Positions 30,496 to 39,321 of a DNA stretch of 47,335 nucleotides are shown here, in pieces (the stretch's first letter is position 1; every line of letters begins with the position of its first letter). The stretch is from DATAWZ01 sp036266975 (GTDB lineage Bacteria > Actinomycetota > Thermoleophilia > Solirubrobacterales > Solirubrobacteraceae), in assembly GCA_036266975.1 (NCBI GenBank), contig DATAWZ010000200.1, positions 1 to 47,335 on the forward strand, given 5' to 3'. A program made the translations under genes and the position numbers. The notes under the pieces were generated by a model. That model was given only the letters and a program-made list of their open reading frames with translations, did not search any database and had not been told where the DNA came from.

Positions 30496-32589
30496 ATGGC
30501 GCATCGGTTGCGGGTCCGCTCCGGACCCGCTGCGGGGAGCAGCATCGAAATCGCGGGGGAGCTGTTCATCGGCCGTGAGGGCGCCGATCTGACGATCGCC
30601 GATCCCGATGTCTCGCGCCGCCACGCGAAGGTCACCGCGGCCGGAGACGGTGTGATCGTCCAGGACCTCGGGTCGACCAACGGGACGTTCATCGACGGCC
30701 GGCGCATCAGCGGGCCCACGACGCTCGACCACGACGCCGTGCTCACGGTCGGCGCTTCGGACGTCGCCGTCGAGCTCGCTCCTCGCGTCGCGCCCTCGCC
30801 CGAGCCGGTCGTCGCTGGTGCCGGCGCGCACACGATCCTTCGCTCGGCGCCCACGCCCGAGCCGCCGGTCGCCGCACCGGAGCCGCCGGCCTCCGCCGAG
30901 CCGCCTGCCCCCGAACCGGGCGCCGCGCCCGAGGAGCCGCGCCGCCGCACCCCGGCCTTTCCCATTACCGCCGATAACCGGCGCTGGTGGGGCTTGGGCG
31001 CGACGTGCCTGGCCCTCGCGATGACGATGTTCGACACCACCGTGGTCAACGTCGCGCTGCCGACCATCGAGCGTCACCTGCACGCGACGATCACCAGCGT
31101 GGAGTGGACGATCAACGCGTACACCCTGTCGTTCGCGGTGTTCCTGGTCACCGGCGGTCGGCTCGGCGACATCTTCGGCCGGCGACGGATGTTCCTCTTC
31201 GGCGTCGTCGTCTTCGCGATCGCCAGCGCGGCCTGCGGGGCGGCGACGACGATGCCGATGCTCGTGGCCAGCCGCGCCGTGCAGGGCCTCGGGGCCGGCT
31301 TCATGATGCCGGCGACGCTGTCGATCATCCGCAGCACCTTCCCGCTGCCCGAGCTCGGGCGAGCGATCGGGCTGTGGGCCGGGGTCTCCGGGATCGCGCT
31401 CGCCGCCGGACCGCTGCTGGGTGGGATCCTCACGCAGGGGATCAGCTGGCGGGCCGTCTTCTACATCAACATGCCGCTCGCGCTGCTGACCATCGTGGTC
31501 ACACTGATCGCCGTCCCGGAGTCGCGCGACGAGAACGCCTCGCGACGCATCGACTTCCCCGGCATCGTGTTGCTCTCGGCGACGATCACCGCGCTCGTCC
31601 TGGCGATCGTCCAGGGCGACAGCTGGGGATGGACCTCGGGCCGGGTGCTCGGACTGCTCGGCGGGGCCGTGCTCGCGCTCATCGCGTTCGTCATCACCGA
31701 GACCCGCGTGCGCCACCCGCTGCTGCCGCTCGCGGTCTTCCGCAGCCGCCAGTTCGTCGGCGCCTCGACGGTGGGGTTCACCCTGTCGTTCTCGATGCTG
31801 ACGGTGCTTCTGTACACGGCCATCTACATGCAGGGCGTGCTCGGGTTCAGCGCGATCAAGGCCGGCGCGCTGCTGCTGCCCGCGACGCTCCCGATCATGT
31901 TCGCCGGTCCGATCGCCCACAAGCTCGTCATGCGCTTTGGCTTTCGCCCGGTCATGGCGAGCGGCCTGGTGCTCGTCGCCGCGGCAGCGTTGATCCAGAC
32001 GCAGATCACCGCCTCCAGCGGCTACCTGCTGTTGCTGCCCTCCTTCGTGCTGCTGGGGATGGGCATCGGCCTGTCGCTGTCCCCGACCTCCGGGGCGGCA
32101 ATCACCTCGGTCCCGCCGGACAAGGCCGGGGCCGGTGCGGGCATCCTCAATATGTCGCGACAGGTCGGCGGCGCGCTCGGCATCGCGGTCACCGGTGCCC
32201 TGGTCGAATCGCTCAGCCGCAAGAAGGCACTGCACCTGCTCAGTTCCTTCCCGCTGCCGGCGACCGCGCGCCACACGATCGCTAACTCGGTCGCGACCGG
32301 GTCGGCACCCCCAGCGCCCGCCCACCACGCGCTGAGCCCGCCGCTGCTCGCCCGCATCCACCAGGTCGTCCACGCCTCCTTCGTGCACGGCATCTCGCAC
32401 GCGATGTTCGTGCCGCTCGGCCTGGCCCTGGTCGGGTCGGCCGCGGCCATGGTGCTCGTGCGCCCACCGCGGGAGGCGAAGCGGCCGCTGACGCCGGTGC
32501 TCGACCACGACGTGCTGATGGTCGCGGCCCGCTCGGGCAACTGGATGGTGGTGCCGGCCCAAACCGACCCGGTCGGCAGCGCTTCGTAA
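30496..32589 (+). CDS. FHA domain fused to MFS exporter (DHA2/EmrB-QacA type)
   Basis: A 697-residue protein. Residues about 5-95 form a complete forkhead-associated domain: FIGREGADL (Arg27), VSRRHAK (Ser40-His43) and LGSTNGTFI (Asn62), the residues that bind phosphothreonine. A Pro/Ala/Glu-rich linker (about 95-155) leads to a major facilitator transporter of the drug:H+ antiporter-2 family with about 14 membrane segments (TTVVNVALPTIERHL, GGRLGDIFGRRRMFLFG, GPLLGGILTQGISWRAVFYIN). FHA domains are rare on transporters; a cytoplasmic N-terminal FHA could tie transport to Ser/Thr kinase signalling, and a kinase gene lies convergently 0.5 kb away. The cargo is unknown. ATG 30496 has AGGGG 8 bases before it; GTG 30487 is an alternative. 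Confidence 0.88.
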   Translation: MAHRLRVRSGPAAGSSIEIAGELFIGREGADLTIADPDVSRRHAKVTAAGDGVIVQDLGSTNGTFIDGRRISGPTTLDHDAVLTVGASDVAVELAPRVAPSPEPVVAGAGAHTILRSAPTPEPPVAAPEPPASAEPPAPEPGAAPEEPRRRTPAFPITADNRRWWGLGATCLALAMTMFDTTVVNVALPTIERHLHATITSVEWTINAYTLSFAVFLVTGGRLGDIFGRRRMFLFGVVVFAIASAACGAATTMPMLVASRAVQGLGAGFMMPATLSIIRSTFPLPELGRAIGLWAGVSGIALAAGPLLGGILTQGISWRAVFYINMPLALLTIVVTLIAVPESRDENASRRIDFPGIVLLSATITALVLAIVQGDSWGWTSGRVLGLLGGAVLALIAFVITETRVRHPLLPLAVFRSRQFVGASTVGFTLSFSMLTVLLYTAIYMQGVLGFSAIKAGALLLPATLPIMFAGPIAHKLVMRFGFRPVMASGLVLVAAAALIQTQITASSGYLLLLPSFVLLGMGIGLSLSPTSGAAITSVPPDKAGAGAGILNMSRQVGGALGIAVTGALVESLSRKKALHLLSSFPLPATARHTIANSVATGSAPPAPAHHALSPPLLARIHQVVHASFVHGISHAMFVPLGLALVGSAAAMVLVRPPREAKRPLTPVLDHDVLMVAARSGNWMVVPAQTDPVGSAS

Positions 32590-32600
32590 CGCCAGGCGTC

Positions 32601-33059
32601 ATGGCGGTCCTCGACATCTTCCGGTTCGCATCGGTGTTCGCGGCGGGCATCGCGGCGGGGACCCTCGTCGCCGTGCTCGCCGGGGTTCTGCCGGTGCTCG
32701 TGCGCCTGCCACCGGCCGAGGCGCTGCGCACGAAGCGCATGCTCGACCCGCTCATCGACCGCTACCAGCCCGCCACCGTGATCCTCGCCGCGGTGTCGGC
32801 GGTGGTGATCCTCTTCCACCACCTGAGCTCGAGCGAGACGGTGTTCACCGTAATCGGCCTGGTGGGAGCGATCGGCGTCGGTGTGACCTCGGGGTCAGTC
32901 AACATGCGCATCAACCGCACGATGGGCGCGTGGCCGGCCGACGCGGTCCCGGCCGAGTTCGCCCCGCTGCTCGCCCGCTGGGGCCGCTTTCACCTGCTGC
33001 GGACGGTCTTCGCGCTGGTCGCGCTCGCGGCCTTCGCGCTGGCCGTCGTCAGGCCCTGA
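32601..33059 (+). CDS. DUF1772 (anthrone oxygenase-like) membrane protein
   Basis: A 152-residue membrane protein with four hydrophobic segments (SVFAAGIAAGTLVAVLAG, TVILAAVSAVVILFHH, TVIGLVGAIGVGVTSG, TVFALVALAAFALAV). The NMRINRTMGAW segment and the following WGRFHLLRT motif are characteristic of DUF1772 proteins, which are related to fungal anthrone oxygenases. It starts 11 bases after the MFS gene and is probably cotranscribed. An oxygenase role on a polyketide or aromatic substrate is only suggested by family naming. Confidence 0.72.
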   Translation: MAVLDIFRFASVFAAGIAAGTLVAVLAGVLPVLVRLPPAEALRTKRMLDPLIDRYQPATVILAAVSAVVILFHHLSSSETVFTVIGLVGAIGVGVTSGSVNMRINRTMGAWPADAVPAEFAPLLARWGRFHLLRTVFALVALAAFALAVVRP

Positions 33060-33068
33060 GCGCCGGCC

Positions 33069-34463
33069 CTACGCCTCGTCGGCGTCGCCCTGCTCGCCGT
33101 CGGGGGCAAACGAGATCACCCGCTCCTGCCCGCCAAGGCGGACCACGACCTCGCGCGCGTCGAGGTCGACCTCGAGCGTGACGACGAAGCGCGAGCCCAG
33201 CTCGGGCTCGGTCGGCGCCTCGAAGTCGGCGGGCGCGTCGGGCGCGGTCTCGCTCGGCGCAGGTCCCGGCTCCGAGACCACCGCGCGCTGCTCGCGCACG
33301 ACGAGCAGGGTATCGCCGAGCTGAACCCGGTCGCCGGCCGTCACCGTCGTCGGCGTCGAGATGGGCTGGTCGTTGACGAGGGTGCCGTTCGAGGAGCCGA
33401 GGTCCTCGATCTGCACCACACCTGACGGCAGGCGCACGACCCGGGCGTGACGGCGCGAGATCTCCGAGTCGCCCGAGAGGCTGCCCGGGCCCCCCGCCTC
33501 CCGGCCGAGGACGAGCTCGCCGTCGAGCTGGAGCCGTGCGCCGCTGCCCTCGCCGGTCGTGACCTCGAGCACGAGCTGGGGTGGAGCGCCGGCCGACGGG
33601 TCGCTCGGCGCGGGCGTCCCAAGCGCGACGCGGGCGGCGTCGATCAGCGTCGCGCACGTGTCGTAGCGCTCGTCGCGCTCCTTGGCCATCGCCTTCGCGA
33701 TCACCGCGTCGATCGCCGGTGGCAGGTCCGGGCGCCGGTCGCTCGCGGTCGGCGGCGGCTCGCCGAGATGGGCCTGCATCACCTCCAGCGCGCGTTCGTA
33801 GACGAACGGGTGCTCGCCCACCAGGCAGTGGAAGAGCATGCAGCCGAGCGCGTAGACGTCGGCGCGTCGATCGAGCTCTTGGCCGGCGACCTGCTCGGGC
33901 GCGCTGTACAGGACGTTGCCCACGAACGTCCCCGGCTGGGTGAGCCCGTCGTTCTCGGCCAGATTGCGGCTCAGACCGAAGTCGGTGACGTACACGTGCC
34001 CGGCCGCCTCCCCTCCGTTGCCGGAGGCGATCATCACGTTGCTCGGCTTCACGTCACGGTGCACGATGCCTGCCGCGTGCGCGGCATCGAGCGCAGCGCC
34101 GGCCTGGCTGAGCACGTCGATCGTGCGCTCGGGCTCGAGGGCGCCCTCCTCCTCGAGCACCTTGGCGAGATCGGCGCCGTCGACGTATTGCATCGCGATG
34201 TACAGGACCTTCTTGACCTCCCCGGCGTCGAACACCTTGACGATGTTCGGATGGCTGAGCGAGCTCGTGTACCGCGCCTCGCGCAGGAAGCGCTTCCGGG
34301 CGGTCTCGTCGCCGGCGAGTTCGGGCGAGAGGACCTTCACCGCCACGGTCGCGCCCGTCGTGGCGTGCTCGCCCCGGTACAGGACGCCCATCCCCTCGGC
34401 GGCGATCAGCTCTGTGAGCGTGTAGGCCGCGAGCGTGCTGCCGATGTCGATCGTGGGTGACAC
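33069..34463 (-). CDS. Soluble Ser/Thr protein kinase with C-terminal FHA domain
   Basis: A 464-residue protein from GTG 34463. The Hanks-type kinase domain covers about 12-275: Lys43 in VAVKVL, catalytic Asp137 in HRDVKPSN, Asp161 in TDFGLSR, activation loop GTFVGNVLYSAPEQ. After a Pro-rich linker, residues about 300-400 are an FHA domain (LVLGREAGG, ISRRHARVV, DLGSSNGTLVN), then an acidic linker and a final beta-rich segment. There is no membrane segment, unlike PknB-type receptors. The glycine-rich loop reads IAAEGMGVLYRG, so the first glycines of GxGxxG are absent, though the rest looks active. It is convergent with the FHA-MFS/DUF1772 pair and divergent from the flavoenzyme cluster, making it a candidate regulator of both. 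Confidence 0.88.
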   Translation of the reverse strand: MSPTIDIGSTLAAYTLTELIAAEGMGVLYRGEHATTGATVAVKVLSPELAGDETARKRFLREARYTSSLSHPNIVKVFDAGEVKKVLYIAMQYVDGADLAKVLEEEGALEPERTIDVLSQAGAALDAAHAAGIVHRDVKPSNVMIASGNGGEAAGHVYVTDFGLSRNLAENDGLTQPGTFVGNVLYSAPEQVAGQELDRRADVYALGCMLFHCLVGEHPFVYERALEVMQAHLGEPPPTASDRRPDLPPAIDAVIAKAMAKERDERYDTCATLIDAARVALGTPAPSDPSAGAPPQLVLEVTTGEGSGARLQLDGELVLGREAGGPGSLSGDSEISRRHARVVRLPSGVVQIEDLGSSNGTLVNDQPISTPTTVTAGDRVQLGDTLLVVREQRAVVSEPGPAPSETAPDAPADFEAPTEPELGSRFVVTLEVDLDAREVVVRLGGQERVISFAPDGEQGDADEA

Positions 34464-34517
34464 GGTTGGCTGATGAAAAGCGACGGCCGCCGCCCCGCCG
34501 GCGTCGCTTCGTCGCTG

Positions 34518-34536
34518 CTGTATATTGATGGTACAG
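34518..34536. promoter_or_regulatory. Inverted repeat in the kinase/monooxygenase divergent region
   Basis: CTGTA (34518-34522) and TACAG (34532-34536) form an inverted repeat with 9 bases between, in the AT-richest patch of the region. It overlaps the -35 element of the monooxygenase promoter and a possible minus-strand -10 (TATACA) for the kinase. It looks like an operator, though the arms are short. A 9-bp hairpin with one bulge (34480-34507) lies between it and the kinase start. Confidence 0.35.
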
Positions 34537-34554
34537 ATTCGCGAGTGGCACAAT
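34525..34554 (+). promoter_or_regulatory. Candidate promoter of the flavoenzyme cluster
   Basis: TTGATG (34525-34530) and CACAAT (34549-34554) are 18 bases apart. Transcription would start near 34561, about 10 bases before the TTG start codon, with a G-rich stretch (GGGGGGCGG) between. Confidence 0.45.
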
Positions 34555-34570
34555 CCACCGGGGGGCGGCC

Positions 34571-35785
34571 TTGCTGAGGGAGTCTGACCGAGTAATCGTG
34601 GCGGGGGCCGGGATCGGAGGCCTAGCGGCGGCCTTGGCCGTCCGGCAAGCCGGGGCGAGCGTGACCGTCGTCGAACAGGCCTCTCGGATGGCCTCGATCC
34701 AGGTCGGCATCGGCATGGTGCTCTGGCCGAACGGCATGCGCGTGCTCCGCCGCCTGGGCGTCGAGGACGAGGTCCGTGCGAGCGCCAACCCGCTCAGCGC
34801 GCTCGAGTTCTACTCGGCCTCCGGCGAGCGCCTGATGCGATATCCGGTCGAGCCGCTGAACACGGCGCTCGGCGCACCGACGGTCGCGTTCGTACGTCGC
34901 CGCCTGCACGTGCTGCTGACCAACGCCTTCGGCGAGGATGCGATCCGGCTCGGCGCTCGCTGTGAGGGGCTCACACAGGACGCCGACGGCGTGACGGTCT
35001 CCCTCGCCGACGGCGAGCAACTGCGCGGCGACGTGCTGATCGCGGCCGACGGCGTGCACTCCGGGCTGCGTGAGCGGATCCTGGGCCTGAAGGGGCTCCC
35101 CGACTTCCCGCCCTACCGTTACACCGTCTGGCACAGCATCATCCCGTTTCCCGACCGAGAGCTCATTCGCCCGGGGATCTTCTACCTGGTGTTCTGCCGC
35201 GGGATGCGCTTCAACGTCTTCCGCGTCGCCGAGGACTCCGACGACACCTACTGGGCCGCGCTCGACTACGTCCCCGCGAGCTTCCAGGAGCCCGGTAGCT
35301 CGCTCGACTATCTGCGCGAGCGCTTCGGACAGGTCGCCGCGCCGGTGCCCGACCTGCTGGCCGCCTCCGAGGGGGCGACGATCGACCGCATGCGCATTCA
35401 CGGCGAGGCGCCGGTGCCGCACTGGGGTGACGGACGCTTCACGCTGCTCGGCGACGCCGCCCATCCGCTCACCACCGTGCTCGGCCAGGGAGCCGGCCAG
35501 GCGCTCGAGGACGGCGTGGTGCTCGCCGACAGTCTCACTGCCGCGCCGGACCTGGTCGGAGGCCTGCGGGCCTACGAGGCCAAGCGCCAAGAGCGCACGG
35601 GCAAGGTGATCCAGCTGATCGGCACGCTCAGCTCGGCCGCTACCGAGGAGACCGCGCTGCGCACGTGGATTCGCGATCAGATCCTCATCAAGCGCCTATT
35701 CCGCCGGACGGTGGGACGCCGCTTCGAGGCAACCCTCAAGGCCGCCTCCGCGCAGCTGTCATCCGAGGCGGACCACGCCGCTTGA
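34571..35785 (+). CDS. FAD-dependent monooxygenase (PHBH-fold aromatic hydroxylase type)
   Basis: A 404-residue flavoprotein of the p-hydroxybenzoate hydroxylase fold. It has the FAD-binding VIVAGAGIGGLAAALAV near the N-terminus, the DG fingerprint in LIAADGVHSGLRERI, and the second FAD motif LLGDAAHPLTTVLGQGAGQ. Such enzymes insert one oxygen of O2 into aromatic or related substrates using NAD(P)H; the substrate is unknown. It is the first of six co-directional flavoenzyme-related genes. The TTG at 34571 is taken as start because the FAD motif follows at residue 8; a GTG at the motif itself would cut it too close. Confidence 0.87.
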   Translation: MLRESDRVIVAGAGIGGLAAALAVRQAGASVTVVEQASRMASIQVGIGMVLWPNGMRVLRRLGVEDEVRASANPLSALEFYSASGERLMRYPVEPLNTALGAPTVAFVRRRLHVLLTNAFGEDAIRLGARCEGLTQDADGVTVSLADGEQLRGDVLIAADGVHSGLRERILGLKGLPDFPPYRYTVWHSIIPFPDRELIRPGIFYLVFCRGMRFNVFRVAEDSDDTYWAALDYVPASFQEPGSSLDYLRERFGQVAAPVPDLLAASEGATIDRMRIHGEAPVPHWGDGRFTLLGDAAHPLTTVLGQGAGQALEDGVVLADSLTAAPDLVGGLRAYEAKRQERTGKVIQLIGTLSSAATEETALRTWIRDQILIKRLFRRTVGRRFEATLKAASAQLSSEADHAA

Positions 35786-35846
35786 CGGGGCGAGACCGCG
35801 GCTTCTACAGTGCCGGAAGATCACCAAACGCTGGGCGAGGGGGAAA

Positions 35847-37553
35847 ATGGCTGACACGCCGGAGAGATACGACGTCGCCATCACGGGGGGCGGGCTCGCC
35901 GGCCTCACGCTCGCGCTGCACCTCGCGCGGACACGGCCGTCGATGTCGATCGTGCTCGCCGAGCGACGGGCGGGTCTGCGACGCGGCGCCGCGTTCAAGG
36001 TGGGCGAGTCGAGCATGGAGACGGCCGGTCGCTACTTCACCAAGGTGGTCGGGATGGAGGAGCACCTGGAGAGCGTGCATCGACGCAAGGCCGGGCTGCG
36101 GTTCTTCTTCCCGGTCGATGAGAACGTCGACTTCGGGCGCCGAGTCGAGCGAGGACCGCCCGGCGCCGGGCCGATCCCGAGCTACCAGATCGACCGCGGG
36201 GTGTTCGAGAACGAGCTCGCCCGCAGCTGCGTCGAGCACGGCGTCGAGTTGCTCGACGGCTGCCGGGTGCTCGACGTGCGCTTGCAGGGTGACGGGCACG
36301 AGGTCGTCCTGAACCACGGCAGCCGCGAGCGCACGATCACCGCCCGGTGGGTGCTTGACGCGAGTGGGCGCTCGAGCCTGCTCAAGCGCAAGCTCGGGCT
36401 CGCGCGGCCGGTCGAGCACACGATCAACTCCGCCTGGCTGCGCCTGGAGGACGGGCTGGACCTGGAGGACTTCGTGACCGACGAGCGCTGGTTCGAGCGG
36501 ATGGAGGAGCGCGGGATCCGCAGGGCGAGCACGAACCACCTCATGGGCGAGGGCTACTGGGTGTGGATCATCCTGCTTGGCACCGGACCGGTGAGCATCG
36601 GCATCTGCGCCGATCCCCGCTACCACCCCTTTGACTCGTTCAACACGCTCGACCGTGCGATCGAGTGGTTCGAGCGCCATGAGCCGCACGTCGGCCGCGC
36701 GATCGCCAGCCGCCGCGAGCAGGTGATGGACTTTCTGAAGGTGCAGGACTTCGCCTTCGGCGCCGAGCGTGTCTACTCGCCCAAGCGCTGGTGTCTGGCC
36801 GGGGAGGCGGGAGTGTTCGCCGATCCGCTGTACTCCCCCGGCTCGGACTCAATCTCGCTGTCGAACACGTTCATCGTCGACCTCGTCACGCGCGACCTGG
36901 ACGGCGAGGACATCGGCGAGCGCCTGGAGCGCTACAACTCGACCTACCTGGCGTGGTTCGAGGGGCTCGTCCTCCCGACGTACACCAACCAGTACGGGCT
37001 GTTCGGCAACGCCGAGGTGATGGCGGGAAAGCTCGCCTGGGACGACGCCGTGCGCTGGACGATCCTCGCGCTGTGGATGTACCGCGAGAAGTGGACCGAT
37101 CTGGAGTTCCTCGACGCCACCGCCGAGCCCTTCCAGAGCGCGATCCGCCTGAACCACCGTCTTCAGCAGCTCTTTCGCGACTGGCACGAGACCGACCGGC
37201 GCGAGTGGCGTGACATCTTCCTCTCGCCACGGGAGGTCCCGTGTCTGGGCATACGCCTGATCGGTCTGATGGTCGAGATCGATGACGAGACGCTCATGAA
37301 CAACATCCGGCTCAACCAGGAGTTCCTGGAGGCGCTCACGGTGATCCTCTTCCACAGAGCGACTGACGCGCGCGGCGACCGAGTCGACCCCGAGTCGCGG
37401 ATCAACCCGTACGCCGTCGGCCTGGACCGGTCGCGCTGGGATCAGGACGGCCTGTTCGACGACGGCGGGCTGACGCTCGCCGAGGCGCTGGAGCGAAGCC
37501 CGGGCATCGAGAACGCCTTCCCCGATCGGTACGCGCCCGACCAAGCGGGCTGA
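35847..37553 (+). CDS. Flavin-dependent halogenase-like protein A
   Basis: A 568-residue flavoprotein of the tryptophan-halogenase superfamily. The FAD motif is VAITGGGLAGLTLAL, followed by FKVGESSMET (Lys51), a conserved Arg/Asp-Gly type segment VLDASGRSSLLKRK, the halogenase signature region at Trp238-x-Trp240 (GYWVWIILLG), and FADPLYSPGSD, matching the Fx.Px.Sx.G motif of halogenases. In the signature WxWxIP the final proline is Leu here. Halogenases use FADH2, O2 and chloride or bromide to make hypohalous acid. A dedicated flavin reductase is encoded four genes downstream. The ATG has GAGGGGG upstream. It may instead be a dehydrogenase or hydroxylase of the same fold. Confidence 0.78.
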   Translation: MADTPERYDVAITGGGLAGLTLALHLARTRPSMSIVLAERRAGLRRGAAFKVGESSMETAGRYFTKVVGMEEHLESVHRRKAGLRFFFPVDENVDFGRRVERGPPGAGPIPSYQIDRGVFENELARSCVEHGVELLDGCRVLDVRLQGDGHEVVLNHGSRERTITARWVLDASGRSSLLKRKLGLARPVEHTINSAWLRLEDGLDLEDFVTDERWFERMEERGIRRASTNHLMGEGYWVWIILLGTGPVSIGICADPRYHPFDSFNTLDRAIEWFERHEPHVGRAIASRREQVMDFLKVQDFAFGAERVYSPKRWCLAGEAGVFADPLYSPGSDSISLSNTFIVDLVTRDLDGEDIGERLERYNSTYLAWFEGLVLPTYTNQYGLFGNAEVMAGKLAWDDAVRWTILALWMYREKWTDLEFLDATAEPFQSAIRLNHRLQQLFRDWHETDRREWRDIFLSPREVPCLGIRLIGLMVEIDDETLMNNIRLNQEFLEALTVILFHRATDARGDRVDPESRINPYAVGLDRSRWDQDGLFDDGGLTLAEALERSPGIENAFPDRYAPDQAG

Positions 37554-37590
37554 CCGGACGGTGGGGGGCTACTAGAGGGAGGGAGTCAAA

Positions 37591-39306
37591 GTGCGGGACG
37601 GACAGAGTTACGACGTCGCGATCCTGGGGGGAGGGCTCGCCGGCCTGACGCTCGCGCTCCAGCTGAAGCGTACGCGACCGCAGACGAGCATCTTCGTCGC
37701 CGAGCGGCGGCCCGGCGAGGCACCGCTTGCCGCCTTCAAGGTCGGTGAGTCGAGTGTGGAGATCGCCGCCGACTACTTCGTGCGCCTGTGCGGGCTCGAA
37801 GACCACCTGCGCGAGAAGCAGCTCATCAAGGCGGGGCTGCGCTTCTTCTTCCCGGCCGACGGCAACCGCGACATCACTAAGCGCGTGGAGTGGGGCGACC
37901 GTGCGTTCGCCCCGGTGACCACCTACCAGCTGGACCGTGGCAGCTTCGAGAACGAGCTCGCCGAGCGCTGTCGCGCGCTCGACATCGACCTCGAGCTCGG
38001 CTGCCGCGTCGACGCGGTCGACTTCGGCGAGACGCAGCACACGGTCGCGGTGATCCTGCGTGACGAGCGGCGGACGGTCACCGCGCGGTGGGTCGTCGAC
38101 GGCTCGGGACGGTCCTCGTTCCTGAAGCGCAAGCTCGACCTGGCCGAGACCACCGACCACCCGATCAACTCGGCCTGGCTGCGGGTCGGCGGCGGGCTGA
38201 TCGACCTCGAGCAGTGGGGCGCACACGACGCCGAGTGGATGGCCCGCATGGAGCGACCGGGGATCCGCCAGTACAGCACCAACCACCTGACGGGCGAGGG
38301 CTACTGGGTCTGGCTGATCCCCCTGTCCTCGGGCGCCCACAGCGTCGGCATCGTCGCCGATCCCCGCTTGCATCCGTTCGAGGAGATCTCGACCCTGGAT
38401 CGGGCGCTCGACTGGCTCAGCGCGCACGAGCCCCAGGTCCACCAGGCGATCGTCGAGCGTCGCGAGCTGATCCAGGACTTCCTGAAGGTCGAGCACTTCT
38501 CCCACGGCTGCACGCGGGTGTTCCACCCCGACCGCTGGTGCATCACCGGCGAGGCGGGGGTGTTCATCGACCCGCTGTACTCGCCCGGGTCGGACTACAT
38601 CTGCCTGGCCAACACCTACATCACCGAGCTGATCCGGCTCGATCTCGGGGGCGAGGACTACCGGACGCCCTGCGAGATCTTCAACGGGGGCTTTCTGAAC
38701 CTGTTCAGGACGGCGCTCCCGCGGGTCTGGGGCGATCACTACCAGCTGTTCGGCGACGCTGAGGTGTTCTCGGCCAAGCTCGGCTACGACTACGTTCTGT
38801 ACTGGGGCATCCGCTGCCTGGTGCAGTTCCATGGCAAGACCACCGACCCGGACTTCAACCGGGCGATGCTCCCCCATCTGCTGCATTGGATCGAGCTCTC
38901 CGGCAACGTGCAGCAGCTGCTGCGCGACTGGCACAACCTCGCGCCGGCGGAGAATCCCATGGGCCTGCACGTCCTCCCAAGCCAATTCCCGGGGCTGTGG
39001 AACCGCCTTCTGGACATGCACGCCGATCTGGACGACGCCACGGTGCGCAGCCGCTACGTGGAGACGGTGGGCCGCCTGGAGGCGATGGCGGTCGTGCTCC
39101 TGCACAAGGCGTGCCAGCGCCTGCCGCCCGACCAGCGTCCCGATCCCGAGCGCCGGATCGCGCCGCTGGCGGTCAGCGTGCACCGTGAGCGCTGGGAGGC
39201 CGACGGGCTCTACAACGACGACGGGCTGACCTACGCCGAGGCCCTGGAGCGCACCGAGGGCTACGAGCACATGCTGCTCGACGAGCTCGTCCGGGTGGGC
39301 GGGTAG
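37591..39306 (+). CDS. Flavin-dependent halogenase-like protein B
   Basis: A 571-residue paralogue of the preceding protein, alignable over its whole length: VAILGGGLAGLTLAL, FKVGESSVEIAADYF (Lys50), VVDGSGRSSFLKRK, GYWVWLIPLSSG and FIDPLYSPGSD. Here the halogenase signature WxWxIP is complete (Trp239, Trp241, Ile243, Pro244). It should be the more likely active halogenase of the two, needing FADH2 from a reductase. The C-terminal 200 residues are alpha-helical, as in this branch. The GTG start has GGGAGGGAG upstream. It is 37 bases after protein A, and 15 bases before the CrtI-like gene. Confidence 0.8.
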   Translation: MRDGQSYDVAILGGGLAGLTLALQLKRTRPQTSIFVAERRPGEAPLAAFKVGESSVEIAADYFVRLCGLEDHLREKQLIKAGLRFFFPADGNRDITKRVEWGDRAFAPVTTYQLDRGSFENELAERCRALDIDLELGCRVDAVDFGETQHTVAVILRDERRTVTARWVVDGSGRSSFLKRKLDLAETTDHPINSAWLRVGGGLIDLEQWGAHDAEWMARMERPGIRQYSTNHLTGEGYWVWLIPLSSGAHSVGIVADPRLHPFEEISTLDRALDWLSAHEPQVHQAIVERRELIQDFLKVEHFSHGCTRVFHPDRWCITGEAGVFIDPLYSPGSDYICLANTYITELIRLDLGGEDYRTPCEIFNGGFLNLFRTALPRVWGDHYQLFGDAEVFSAKLGYDYVLYWGIRCLVQFHGKTTDPDFNRAMLPHLLHWIELSGNVQQLLRDWHNLAPAENPMGLHVLPSQFPGLWNRLLDMHADLDDATVRSRYVETVGRLEAMAVVLLHKACQRLPPDQRPDPERRIAPLAVSVHRERWEADGLYNDDGLTYAEALERTEGYEHMLLDELVRVGG

Positions 39307-39321
39307 GACCGCGGTCGCGGG

